Assembly: GCF_021603645.1 (NCBI RefSeq) | Contig: NZ_BQHJ01000002.1 | Location: forward strand, 310,001 to 374,000 | Direction of reading: 5' to 3' | Length of the DNA stretch: 64,000 nucleotides | Origin: Pseudomonas pseudonitroreducens | Lineage (GTDB): Bacteria; Pseudomonadota; Gammaproteobacteria; Pseudomonadales; Pseudomonadaceae | In this document: positions 48,473 to 56,798 of the stretch, in pieces | Numbering within the stretch: position 1 is the stretch's first letter | Layout: every line of letters begins with the position of its first letter | Translations under genes and position numbers: made by a program | The notes under the pieces: generated by a model | Databases searched by the model: none | What the model was told of the DNA's origin: nothing | The model's input: only the letters and a program-made list of their open reading frames with translations

Positions 48473-50422
48473 ATGAGCCAGTTTCCCCACCTGTTCAGCC
48501 CGCTGCAGATTCGCGGCAAGGCGCTGAAGAACCGCATCATGTCCACCGGGCACGACACCTCGATGCCCACCGACAACCTGGTCAACGATCAGCTGGTGGC
48601 CTACCACACCGCCCGCGCCAAGGGCGGCGTCGGCCTGATCGTGCTGCAGGTCGCCGGCGTGCACGACAGCGCGCGATACACCTCTCACGTGCTGATGGCC
48701 ACCGATGACGAGTGCATCCCCGGCTACCGGCGCATAGCCGAGGCGTGTCACGCCGAGGGCACGGTGGTGCTGTCCCAGGTATTCCACCCCGGTCGCGAGA
48801 TCATGGAGTCCAGCGATGGCCTGCTGGCCGTGGCCTACGCTCCGTCCGCTTCGCCCAACGAACGCTTCCGCGTGATGCCCCGCGAGCTGAGCCAGGCGAT
48901 GATCGACGAGATCATCGCAGGCTACGCTGCCGCCGCACGGCGCCTGCACACTGCCGGCATCGACGGCGTGGAAGTAGTCGCCAGCCACGGCTACCTGCCG
49001 GCGCAGTTCCTCAACCCGCGGGTGAACCGCCGCAACGACGGCTACAACGGCGACCTCGACGCCCGCCTGCGCTTCACCCGCGAAGTGATCGCCGCCATCC
49101 GCGCCGCCACCGACGAAGACTTCATCATCGGCCTGCGCATCTCCGCCGACGAGCGCGATCCCGAAGGCCTCACCGAAGACGAATCGCTGCAGGGCGTCAA
49201 AGGGCTGCAGAAAGACCTGGACTACGTGCACATCGTCGCCGGCACGTCCGCCTCCCTGGGCGGCGCCATCCACATCGTGCCGCCGATGGCCATCGAAGCG
49301 GCCTACCTGGCCAACGAGGCCGGCACCTTCAAGCGCAACCTGGATATCCCGCTGTTCGTCACCGGGCGCATCAACCAGCCGCAGGAAGCCGAGCTGATCG
49401 TCGCCCGCGGCCAGGCCGATGTCTGCGGCATGACCCGCGCGCTGATCTGCGACCCGCAGATGCCGAGCAAGACCGAAAGCGGCCACGTCGAGGACGTGCG
49501 CGCCTGCATCGCCTGCAACCAGGCGTGCATCGGCCACTTCCACCGCGGCTACCCGATCTCCTGCATCCAGCACCCGGAGACCGGCCGCGAGCTGATCTAC
49601 GCCGAACGCAAGAAGGCCGCCCAGCGCAAACGCGTACTGGTGGTCGGCGGCGGGCCGGCCGGCATGAAGGCCGCCGCTGTCGCTGCCCAGCGTGGTCATG
49701 ACGTCACCCTTTGCGAGGCCACCGCTCAGTTGGGCGGCCAGGTCAATCTCGCCCAGCTCCTGCCGCGCCGCGCGGAGTTCGGCGGCGCGTCCACCAACCT
49801 GCAGCGCGAAATGCAACTGGCCGGCGTCGAAGTGCGCCGCAACACCCGCGTCGACCGCGCGCTGGTAGAAGCCGAGCGCCCCGACGTCGTGATCGTCGCC
49901 ACCGGCGCCGTGCCCTATCGCCCTCCCTACGAGGAAGCCGGCGAACTACAGGTGGTGGACGCTTGGCAGGTGCTACGCGGCGAAGTGAAGCTCGGCCGCT
50001 CGGTGCTGGTCACCGACTGGCGCGCCGACTGGATCGCCCCCGGCATCGCCGAGCGCCTGGTGCGCGACGGCCACCAGGTGCAACTCGCCGTGAACGGCAC
50101 TCACGCCGGCGAAAGCCTGCCGCTCTACGTGCGCGACCACCTGGCCGGCGAACTGCACCGCCTGGGCATCAGTATCACCACCTACGCCCGCCTGTACGGC
50201 GTCGACGACAGCACCGTCTACCTGCAGCACACCGCCAGCGGCGAGCCGATGCTGGTGGAAAACATCGACACCCTGGTGCTCTGCCAGGGCCACCAGCCGG
50301 TGGACGACCTGGCCGACGAGATCGCCGACCTGGCCGAGGTGCGCCGCATCGGCGACTGCCTGGCACCGCGCACGGCGGAAGAGGCCATCTACGAAGGGCT
50401 GAAGGCAGGCTGGGAGATTTAA
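48473..50422 (+). CDS. OYE/trimethylamine-dehydrogenase-like Fe-S flavoenzyme
   Basis: The 649-residue protein from the ATG at 48473 (MSQFPHLFSPLQIRG) has an N-terminal FMN TIM barrel of the old-yellow-enzyme group (GHDTSMPTDNLVNDQLVAYH, HGYLPAQFLNPRVNRRNDGYNG), a 4Fe-4S motif CIACNQACIGHFHRG followed by a fourth Cys (ISCIQHP, about 345-370), and a C-terminal NAD(P)/FAD-type domain (VLVVGGGPAGMKAAAVAAQRGH, about 395). This layout is shared by 2,4-dienoyl-CoA reductase, trimethylamine dehydrogenase and N-methyl-amino-acid demethylases such as DgcA. The CIQHPETGRE segment points most to the demethylase branch; the substrate is inference. Confidence 0.85.
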   Translation: MSQFPHLFSPLQIRGKALKNRIMSTGHDTSMPTDNLVNDQLVAYHTARAKGGVGLIVLQVAGVHDSARYTSHVLMATDDECIPGYRRIAEACHAEGTVVLSQVFHPGREIMESSDGLLAVAYAPSASPNERFRVMPRELSQAMIDEIIAGYAAAARRLHTAGIDGVEVVASHGYLPAQFLNPRVNRRNDGYNGDLDARLRFTREVIAAIRAATDEDFIIGLRISADERDPEGLTEDESLQGVKGLQKDLDYVHIVAGTSASLGGAIHIVPPMAIEAAYLANEAGTFKRNLDIPLFVTGRINQPQEAELIVARGQADVCGMTRALICDPQMPSKTESGHVEDVRACIACNQACIGHFHRGYPISCIQHPETGRELIYAERKKAAQRKRVLVVGGGPAGMKAAAVAAQRGHDVTLCEATAQLGGQVNLAQLLPRRAEFGGASTNLQREMQLAGVEVRRNTRVDRALVEAERPDVVIVATGAVPYRPPYEEAGELQVVDAWQVLRGEVKLGRSVLVTDWRADWIAPGIAERLVRDGHQVQLAVNGTHAGESLPLYVRDHLAGELHRLGISITTYARLYGVDDSTVYLQHTASGEPMLVENIDTLVLCQGHQPVDDLADEIADLAEVRRIGDCLAPRTAEEAIYEGLKAGWEI

Positions 50423-50427
50423 GAGCG

Positions 50428-50509
50428 AGCGCAGGCAGCAGGCTACAGGCGGCATGCAGGAGCAAGAGCCGCTTCAGCCTGCCGCTTGAAGCCTGTAGCC
50501 TGTAGCCTT
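50428..50509. repeat. Intergenic repeat, family E, inverted pair
   Basis: GCAGGCTACAGGCGGCATGC and an inverted counterpart (CAGCCTGCCGCTTGAAGCCTGTAGCC) lie in the 106-bp gap between the flavoenzyme and regulator genes. Confidence 0.6.
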
Positions 50510-50528
50510 TCACTCCCGGACCCTTCGC

Positions 50529-51122
50529 ATGAGCCGCAAAGCCCCGCAGGAAGCACCCGCCAACGCCGAAGCGCAGTTCCTCGGCACCCGCATCCGCGGC
50601 CTGCGCAAGCGGCGCGGCATGACACTGGCGGAACTGGCCGAACAGAGCGGACTGACCGCCGGCTACATCAGCCAGCTGGAACGCAACCTCGCCTACCCGT
50701 CGATCCCGGCACTGTTCAACATCGCCCGCAGCCTGGGTGTGACCATCCAGTGGTTCTTCGCCAGCGAAGTGCAGGTCGACCCGGCCGACGCCGGCTACGT
50801 GGTGCGGCGCAACGCTCGCACCAGCGTGCATTACGAGGACGGCATCGTCGACGAACTGCTCAGCCCGCAGCCCAGCCGCCAGTTGGAAATCCTCCACTCG
50901 AAGTTCCCGCCCGGCACCTACAGCCAGCAGAGCTACAGCCACGAGGGCGAGGAAGCCGGTTATTTGCTCAGCGGCACGTTCGAGCTATGGGTGGGCGAGC
51001 GCCATTTCCTGCTCAATGAGGGCGACAGCTTCAGCTATTCCAGCCAGGAGCCGCACCGTTATGGCAATCCGGGGGATGTGGACGCGGTGGTGCTGTGGGT
51101 GATTACCCCGCCGACGTTCTGA
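50529..51122 (+). CDS. XRE-family regulator with C-terminal cupin
   Basis: DNA-binding regulator of the PuuR type. The 197-residue protein has an N-terminal HTH (about 22-80, LRKRRGMTLAELAEQSGLTAGYISQLE, then NLAYPSIPALFNIARSLG) and a cupin_2 ligand-binding domain (about 115-195, KFPPGTYSQQSYSHEGEEAGYLLSG, LNEGDSFSYSSQEPHRY). Cupin regulators of this kind usually sense the small molecule that the neighbouring genes metabolise, so it probably controls the 45.8-50.4 kb cluster. Start at the ATG at 50529 (MSRKAPQEA). Confidence 0.9.
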   Translation: MSRKAPQEAPANAEAQFLGTRIRGLRKRRGMTLAELAEQSGLTAGYISQLERNLAYPSIPALFNIARSLGVTIQWFFASEVQVDPADAGYVVRRNARTSVHYEDGIVDELLSPQPSRQLEILHSKFPPGTYSQQSYSHEGEEAGYLLSGTFELWVGERHFLLNEGDSFSYSSQEPHRYGNPGDVDAVVLWVITPPTF

Positions 51123-51138
51123 AGTCTCGGGGCTTTTC

Positions 51139-51215
51139 GTAGGAGCGAGCTTGCTCGCGAACCTGCCTGATGCCGTTGCTGCCGAAAGAGCGTTCGCGAG
51201 CAAGCTCGCTCCTAC
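51139..51215. repeat. REPIN, family A
   Basis: Inverted family A pair 17 bp after the XRE-cupin gene stop, in the convergent gap to waaA. Confidence 0.9.
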
Positions 51216-51244
51216 AGTCGAGGTCCCGGGAAACTCTGGAGCCT

Positions 51245-51393
51245 CTCCCCTCACCCCAGCCCTCTCCCTGAGGGAGAGGGGGCAGGTCGGCAGGCAACCT
51301 GTCGGCGAGGCGTTTAAAACTGCTTTCTCCGGCTGACTCAGCGTGCCGCCTGACACCGAGCGGTCCCCTCTCCCTCCGGGAGAGGGTCAGCAC
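51245..51393. repeat. Intergenic repeat, family D (CCCTCTCCCTGAGGGAGAGGG type), two hairpins
   Basis: Two CCCTCTCCC...GGGAGAGGG hairpins, at about 51262-51281 and 51366-51385, flank about 85 bp of unremarkable sequence. The same family recurs at 54306-54422. Either hairpin could end transcription from waaA or the regulator gene. Confidence 0.8.
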
Positions 51394-51402
51394 CAATGCC
51401 AA

Positions 51403-52674
51403 TCAGCCCTTGATCAACCTGCCGAGGCCATCCAGCAAGCGCGCCAACGCGCCCTGATTGGCCTTCATCACCCCCAACCCAGCCTCGGCCATGCGCTCGG
51501 CGCTGGCCGGTTCATCCCACAAGGCGGCCACGGCCACCGCCAGCGACGGCGCGTCGGCCACTTCGCGCAGTGCGCCGACCTCGCGCAGTTGCGCGGCGAT
51601 TTCCAGGAAGTTGAACAGGTGCGGGCCGGACAGCACCGGCTTGCCCAGCGCCGCCGGCTCCAGCAGGTTGTGGCCGCCATTGGGCACCAGGCTGCCACCG
51701 ACGAAGGCGACGTCGGCCAGCGCGTAGAGGAACAGCAGTTCGCCCATGGTGTCGCCCAGCAGGACCTGGGTGTCCACCGTGACCAGTTCGCCGGTGGAGC
51801 GGCGCTGGGTACGGAAGCCTTCACGCTGGCACAACTCGAACATCGGGCCGAAGCGCTCCGGGTGACGTGGCACCAGGATCAGCAGCGCCTCCGGATGCTT
51901 TTCCAGCAGTTGGCGGTGCGCCGCGAGGACGATCTCGTCTTCGCCGGCGTGGGTGCTGGCAGCGATCCAGATCGGCCGCAGCTGCGCTTGCCATTGGCTG
52001 CGCAGGTCAGCGGCTCGGGCCAGCAGTTCAGGGTCGATGGTCAGGTCGAACTTGATCGAACCGGTCACGCTCACGCAGTCCGGGCGCGCGCCGAGCTGGC
52101 GGAAGCGCTCGGCTTCGGCCTCGGTCTGCACGGCGATCCAGCTCATCTCTTCGAGCATCGGCCGGGTCAGCCCGGCGAAGCGCGCGTAGCCGCGCGCCGA
52201 ACGTTCGGACAGCCGTGCGTTGGCCAGCGCCACCGGAATGCCGCGCTTGGCGCACTGGTGGATGTGGTTGGGCCACAGCTCGGTTTCCATGATCACGCCC
52301 AGCACCGGCCGCGCGCGGTCGAGGAAGCGCGCCGCCGCCCAGGGCAGGTCGTACGGCAGGTAGCAGTGCTGCACCTGGTCGCCGAACAGTGCGCGGATGC
52401 GCTCGGAGCCGGTGGGCGTCATGCAGGTGACAGTGATCGGCAGGCAGGGATGACGTTGCATCAGCGCGCGGATCATCGGCGCGGCGGCGATGCTCTCGCC
52501 CACCGACACCGCGTGCACCCAGATGCCGCCGGGCTTGAGCGCCGGCAGACCGAGGGCGAAGCGCTCGCCGACGCGCTGGGCGTAGGCCGGGGCCTTGCGC
52601 GAACGCAGGAACAGGCGCAGCGCGACCAGCGGCAGGCCCAGGTGGAACAGCAGGGTATAGAGGGTCCGGTTCAT
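51403..52674 (-). CDS. waaA: WaaA, 3-deoxy-D-manno-octulosonic-acid (Kdo) transferase
   Basis: Adds Kdo to lipid IVA, the start of the LPS core. The 423-residue protein from the ATG at 52674 (MNRTLYTLLFH) has an N-terminal membrane anchor, the GT30 block WVHAVSVGESIAAAPMIRAL, MTPTGSERI, ETELWPNHIHQCAKRGIPVALANARLSERS and the GT-B C-terminal VGGSLVPNGGHNLLEPAALGKPVL. Upstream in-frame codons overlap a repeat and are not used. It stands alone between a family D repeat region and a repeat-filled gap to the LysR gene. Confidence 0.97.
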   Translation of the reverse strand: MNRTLYTLLFHLGLPLVALRLFLRSRKAPAYAQRVGERFALGLPALKPGGIWVHAVSVGESIAAAPMIRALMQRHPCLPITVTCMTPTGSERIRALFGDQVQHCYLPYDLPWAAARFLDRARPVLGVIMETELWPNHIHQCAKRGIPVALANARLSERSARGYARFAGLTRPMLEEMSWIAVQTEAEAERFRQLGARPDCVSVTGSIKFDLTIDPELLARAADLRSQWQAQLRPIWIAASTHAGEDEIVLAAHRQLLEKHPEALLILVPRHPERFGPMFELCQREGFRTQRRSTGELVTVDTQVLLGDTMGELLFLYALADVAFVGGSLVPNGGHNLLEPAALGKPVLSGPHLFNFLEIAAQLREVGALREVADAPSLAVAVAALWDEPASAERMAEAGLGVMKANQGALARLLDGLGRLIKG

Positions 52675-52738
52675 GGCGGCGGAGAGTAGCAAATTACCCG
52701 CCCGGCCCGCTGCAATTGGCGCATGAGGTGGGAGGCGC

Positions 52739-52810
52739 GTAGGAGCGGACTTCGTCAGCGATCGGCCACCGGCGCGTGGGGAAATCATCGCGGACAGAGT
52801 CCGCTCCTAC
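52739..52810. repeat. REPIN, family B
   Basis: Inverted family B pair (left arm GTAGGAGCGGACTTCGTCAG, right arm GGACAGAGTCCGCTCCTAC) upstream of waaA. Confidence 0.85.
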
Positions 52811-52825
52811 GGAAGCTGCTCAGTC

Positions 52826-52901
52826 GTAGGGCATATAACGCGCCAGCGTTATCCGCCGAGCAAGAGCCGGCGGATAACCTGTTCCAGGTTATTCGCCCTA
52901 C
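52826..52901. repeat. Palindromic intergenic repeat, family C
   Basis: Closely related to 10163-10236, including the GCGCCAGCGTTATCCGCCG and CGGATAACCTGTTCCAGG segments. It lies directly after the LysR gene stop. Confidence 0.85.
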
Positions 52902-52911
52902 GAAAACCTCT

Positions 52912-53796
52912 TCAGACCGGCGCGGCGAGATGCTCCGCGAAGCACTCGCCCAGCCAGTTCGCCGCCGGCCCCAGCGGCTCGTCGCGGCGCCAGACCAGCT
53001 CCACCACCAGCGGCGGCGGCGTCCAGTCGCTGGCCAGTTCGACCAGCAGCGGCTGGTAGGCCGGGTACTGCGCCACGTGGGTCGGCAGCCAGGCCCAGCC
53101 GAGGTCGCGCATCAGCAGTTCGGCCATGGCGTAGAAACTGTCGGCGCGCCAGACCAGCGGGCTGATCTGCTCGCCGCCGGGGTAGTGGCTGTCCTGCGGG
53201 GCCATCAGCAACTGGCGATGCCGCGCCAGCTCGCGGCGGTCGGCATAGTCGAGCTTCGCCAGCTCATGCCCGGCGCCGCACACGGTGACCATCTCGATGG
53301 TACCCAGGCGCTGCCGCTCGAGTTCCTCCGGCATGCCCTCATGATGGAACAGCAAGCCCAGGTCCGCACGGCGCTCCAGCAGCTTGCGCGCCACGTCGCC
53401 CTGGGCGCTGCTGGAGAGCTGCACCTCCACGCTGGGGAATTCCTGCGCCAGCGCTTCCAGGCCCGAGAGCACCGGTTGGTAGGGCATCGCCTCGTCCTGG
53501 GCCAGGCGCAACAGCGGCTCGGTGCCGCAGACCAGCGAGCGGGCGCGGCTCTCCAGGCGCTCGCACTGGCGCAACACTTCCCGTGCCTCATCCAGCAGCG
53601 CGCGCCCTTCGGCGGTCAGCACCGGCTGGCGGCCACTGCTGCGTTCGAACAGGGTCACGCCCAGGTCGCTTTCCAGCAGGGCGATGGACGAACTCACCGC
53701 CGACTGCACGCGCTGCAGCTGGCGTGCCGCTGCCGAGAAGGAAGACTGGTCGGCGACACTGACGAAGAGACGCAACTGGTCCAGGTTCCACTGCAT
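52912..53796 (-). CDS. LysR-family transcriptional regulator
   Basis: The 294-residue protein has the LysR N-terminal winged HTH (LRLFVSVADQSSFSAAARQL, AVSSSIALLESDLGVTLFER) and a C-terminal periplasmic-binding-like effector domain (about 90-290). The effector is unknown. It is divergent from the SMR efflux gene across 142 bp, so that gene is the most likely target; this regulator-pump arrangement recalls the PA4989-PA4990 pair of P. aeruginosa, from memory. Start at the ATG at 53796 (MQWNLDQL). Confidence 0.92.
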   Translation of the reverse strand: MQWNLDQLRLFVSVADQSSFSAAARQLQRVQSAVSSSIALLESDLGVTLFERSSGRQPVLTAEGRALLDEAREVLRQCERLESRARSLVCGTEPLLRLAQDEAMPYQPVLSGLEALAQEFPSVEVQLSSSAQGDVARKLLERRADLGLLFHHEGMPEELERQRLGTIEMVTVCGAGHELAKLDYADRRELARHRQLLMAPQDSHYPGGEQISPLVWRADSFYAMAELLMRDLGWAWLPTHVAQYPAYQPLLVELASDWTPPPLVVELVWRRDEPLGPAANWLGECFAEHLAAPV

Positions 53797-53938
53797 GACT
53801 TGCCTCCATCTCCTATCTCAAAAGCAGATAGGTAATGACTTTATCCCATCGCCGGGAAGACTAGAATGCCCGGCAGAATCGAACGTCAGCAGCGTGTCGC
53901 TCATACCGAGCGGCGTGTCGTTCCGGGGAGCACCCACC

Positions 53939-54271
53939 ATGCCCGGCTATCTCTACCTCGCCATCGCCATCGTCGCCGAAGTCGTCGCCACCGCTTCGCT
54001 GAAGTCGGTCAAAGGCCTTTCCACGCCCCTGCCGCTGATCCTGGTCATCGTCGGCTACGCCATTTCCTTCTGGATGCTCACCCTGGTGGTGCGCAGCATT
54101 CCCGTGGGCATCGCCTACGCCATCTGGGCCGGCCTGGGCATCGTACTGGTCAGCGTTGCCGCGCTGTTCCTCTACCAGCAGAAACTCGACACCGCCGCGG
54201 TACTGGGAATGTGCATGATCGTCAGCGGCGTGGTGGTCATCCAGTTGTTCTCCCGCACCGCGGGTCATTAA
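53939..54271 (+). CDS. emrE: Small multidrug resistance (EmrE-type) transporter
   Basis: Four-helix, dual-topology proton/drug antiporter for quaternary cations. The 110-residue protein (ATG at 53939, MPGYLYLAIAIVAEVVATASLK) has the essential Glu at position 14, the GIAYAIWAGLGIVLVS motif of helix 3 and the GMCMIVSGVVVIQLFS helix 4. It is divergent from a LysR regulator that probably controls it. P. aeruginosa EmrE lies at the same place. Confidence 0.93.
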   Translation: MPGYLYLAIAIVAEVVATASLKSVKGLSTPLPLILVIVGYAISFWMLTLVVRSIPVGIAYAIWAGLGIVLVSVAALFLYQQKLDTAAVLGMCMIVSGVVVIQLFSRTAGH

Positions 54272-54305
54272 AGAGGGTGAGTAGCTAACGGCCAGCCCTG
54301 AAGAG

Positions 54306-54422
54306 CCCCTCCCCCTAACCCTCTCCCGCAAGCGGGAGAGGGGACCGTTCGACACGAAGTGAAACCTCGGTATCAGCCGGCACAGACGGCTCCCTCTCCC
54401 TTTGGGAGAGGGCTGGGGTGAG
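54306..54422. repeat. Intergenic repeat, family D, two hairpins
   Basis: CCCTCTCCCGCAAGCGGGAGAGGG (54320s-54340s) and CCCTCTCCCTTTGGGAGAGGG (about 54394-54414) hairpins in the gap between the SMR and FAD-oxidoreductase genes, both family D. The first can act as a terminator for the SMR gene. Confidence 0.8.
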
Positions 54423-54492
54423 GGCAACGACGGCTGGTTGCGGCCTACAAGGGTTATACTGCGCGCTTCGTTTTTCCCTTCGAGGCGCTTTC

Positions 54493-55668
54493 ATGTCCGA
54501 ATCCCTGAGCACCGACATCCTCATCGTCGGCGGCGGCATCGCCGGTCTCTGGCTCAACGCCCGCCTGCGTCGCGCCGGCTTTTCCACCGTGCTGGTGGAG
54601 AACACCGCGCTGGGCGGCGTGCAGAGCATGCGCTCGCAGGGGATCATCCATGGCGGCACCAAGTACGCGCTGCACGGCGCGCTGACCGGCGCCTCGGAAG
54701 CCATCGCCGACATGCCCGCGCTGTGGCGCGACTGCCTGGCCGGCACTGGCGAAGTGGACCTGCGCGGCGTGCGCGTGCTCTCTGACGCACACTACCTGTG
54801 GTCCCCGGGCGGCCTGGCCGGCAACCTCACCAGCTTCTTCGCCAGCAAGGCGGTACGCAGCCGCGTCGCCCAGGTAAAAGGTGCGGACCTGCCGCCAGCC
54901 CTGCAGGACAAAGCCTTCAAGGGCAAGGCCTACCGCCTCACCGAGCTGGTGCTGGACGTGCCCAGCCTGGTTGCTCGCCTCGCCGAACTGGCCGGTGACG
55001 GCCTGCTCGCCGGCGAACGCATCGAAGCCCTGCGCGAAGGCGACAAGCTGGTCGGCCTGCGCGTCGACGGCCGCGAGATCGGTGCCCAGCGCGTGGTGCT
55101 CAGCGCCGGCGCCGGCAACGAAGCCTTGTTGCGCGAGCTGGGCCTGGAACGCCCGGAGATGCAGCGCCGCCCGCTGCACATGGTGCTGCTCACCGCGCCG
55201 ACCCTGAAGCCGCTCTACGCCCACTGCCTGGGTGGCGGGCCGAAACCCCGCGTCACCGTCACCACCCACCCGCTGAGCAATGGCGACTGGGTCTGGTACC
55301 TGGGTGGCGACATTGCCGAAGCCGGAGGCGTGGCGCGCAACGAGGCCGAGCAGATCGCCGAGGCGCAGCGCGAACTGCACAAGCTGGTGCCCTGGATCGA
55401 CCTCTCCGCCGCGCGCTGGGCCACCCTGCGCGTGGACCGCGCCGAACCCTCGCAGAACAACCTGCTGCGCCCGGACAGCGCCTTCCTCGCCGAGAACGGC
55501 GCGCTGCTGGTCGGCTGGCCGACCAAACTGGCGCTGGCGCCGAACTTCGCCGACCGCGTGCTGGAGTCCCTGGATAAAGCCGGAGTTCGCCCACAGGCCG
55601 CGGCGGCCCTGCCCGCACTGCCACGCCCCGCCATGGCCCGCCCGGTCTGGGAGGAACTGTTCGGATGA
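54493..55668 (+). CDS. DAO-type FAD-dependent oxidoreductase
   Basis: The 391-residue protein from the ATG at 54493 (MSESLSTDILIVGGG) has an N-terminal dinucleotide-binding motif GGGIAGLWLNARLRRAG with the Rossmann acidic residue at the end of strand 2 (LVEN), and the DAO-family substrate region (HGGTKYALHGALTG, LDVPSLVARLAELAG, TVTTHPLSNGDWVWYLGG). The C-terminus closes with FAD-contacting GWPTKLALAPNFADRV. Its substrate is unknown. Its stop overlaps the following aldo-keto reductase start by 4 bp (ATGA), so the two products are probably made together. Confidence 0.85.
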   Translation: MSESLSTDILIVGGGIAGLWLNARLRRAGFSTVLVENTALGGVQSMRSQGIIHGGTKYALHGALTGASEAIADMPALWRDCLAGTGEVDLRGVRVLSDAHYLWSPGGLAGNLTSFFASKAVRSRVAQVKGADLPPALQDKAFKGKAYRLTELVLDVPSLVARLAELAGDGLLAGERIEALREGDKLVGLRVDGREIGAQRVVLSAGAGNEALLRELGLERPEMQRRPLHMVLLTAPTLKPLYAHCLGGGPKPRVTVTTHPLSNGDWVWYLGGDIAEAGGVARNEAEQIAEAQRELHKLVPWIDLSAARWATLRVDRAEPSQNNLLRPDSAFLAENGALLVGWPTKLALAPNFADRVLESLDKAGVRPQAAAALPALPRPAMARPVWEELFG

Positions 55669-56468
55669 AGACTCTGCACCACCTGCACCGCCCGCTGGGC
55701 AGCACCGGCCTGAACGTCTCGCCGCTGGGCCTGGGCACCGTGAAGCTGGGCCGCGACCAGGGCGTGAAATATCCCGCCGGCTTCCGCATCCCCGATGACC
55801 GCGAGGCCGCCGACCTGATCGCCCTGGCCCGCGACCTGGGCATCAACCTGATCGACACCGCGCCGGCCTATGGCCACAGCGAGGAACGCCTCGGCCCGCT
55901 GCTGCGCGGCCAGCGCGATCAGTGGGTGATCGTCAGCAAGACTGGCGAGGAGTTCGACGGCGGACTCTCGCACTTCGACTTCAGCGCCGCCCACACGCGT
56001 CGCTCCGTCGAGCGCAGCCTCCGGCGCCTGGAGACCGACTACGTCGACCTGGTACTGGTGCATTCCGACGGCAACGACCTGGACATCCTGCGCGGCACCG
56101 AGGTCTACGCGACCCTGGAGCGCCTGAGGGACGAAGGGCTGATCCGCGGCTTCGGCTTCTCCGGCAAGACCGCCGACGGCGGGCTGCTGGCCCTGGAGCG
56201 CGGCGACTGCGCCATGGTCACCTACAACCTCAACGAGCAGGCGGAAAAGCCGGTGATCGACCACGCCCAGGCCCATGGCCGCGGCATCCTGATCAAGAAG
56301 GCCCTGGCCAGCGGCCACGCCGCCCTCGCTCCCGGCGTCGACCCGGTGCGCGCCAGCTTCGAGCTGGTGCTCGGCCATCCGGGAGTGGCCAGCGCCATCG
56401 TCGGCACCATCAATCCGCTGCATCTGGCGCACAACGTCAGCATCGCCGCCGAGGTGCTCGACCACTGA
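55665..56468 (+). CDS. Aldo-keto reductase
   Basis: NADPH-dependent carbonyl reductase with a TIM barrel. The 267-residue protein has the AKR catalytic tetrad: Asp and Tyr in LIDTAPAYGHSEERLG, Lys in VIVSKTGEEF and His in LVLVHSDGNDL, and a short C-terminal loop. It is translationally coupled to the preceding FAD oxidoreductase. The pair corresponds to the adjacent PA4991-PA4992 of P. aeruginosa as I remember it. No substrate can be read from the sequence. Confidence 0.88.
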   Translation: MKTLHHLHRPLGSTGLNVSPLGLGTVKLGRDQGVKYPAGFRIPDDREAADLIALARDLGINLIDTAPAYGHSEERLGPLLRGQRDQWVIVSKTGEEFDGGLSHFDFSAAHTRRSVERSLRRLETDYVDLVLVHSDGNDLDILRGTEVYATLERLRDEGLIRGFGFSGKTADGGLLALERGDCAMVTYNLNEQAEKPVIDHAQAHGRGILIKKALASGHAALAPGVDPVRASFELVLGHPGVASAIVGTINPLHLAHNVSIAAEVLDH

Positions 56469-56563
56469 TCGGCAGACGCCGTACGGTCATGTGGATTGCG
56501 TATTCCTGTGCCATGCTGCAACTCCCCCGGCGAAAACCGTGGGCATAGAAACTGTCGCCAGCC

Positions 56564-56718
56564 GGTGATTCCCCTGCAAAAATCTCGGAATCACCAAGCC
56601 TTTCAGGGAAAAATCCGGAAATCTTTTTGATTTTCGATGACACCAGGATCGGTGTCAGGCTGTCTAGGTTGTAGCGACCCCGTAAAGAACGATCGGCCGG
56701 TCCGTCTCCAGCAGACGG
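56564..56718. other. Region with three perfect inverted repeats upstream of the unknown gene
   Basis: The 330-bp gap 56469-56798 holds GGTGATTCC/GGAATCACC (56564-56572 and 56587-56595), GACACC/GGTGTC (56639-56644 and 56651-56656) and CCGTCT/AGACGG (56702-56707 and 56713-56718). No promoter is obvious. These could be operators, a terminator for the aldo-keto reductase, or a structured leader RNA. Confidence 0.45.
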
Positions 56719-56798
56719 TCAGCGTTGGCGTCGGCGTCGCCTTTGAAAAAGGACGCGCCCGGCGCAACCCGGCGCCCTGTACGAGAAGGAACCCCCAC

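Noticed and set aside
47861-49816. A 651-codon open frame opposite the flavoenzyme gene.
   Set aside because: It covers the AT-rich divergent control region and the cupin gene in antisense and has no recognisable motif.
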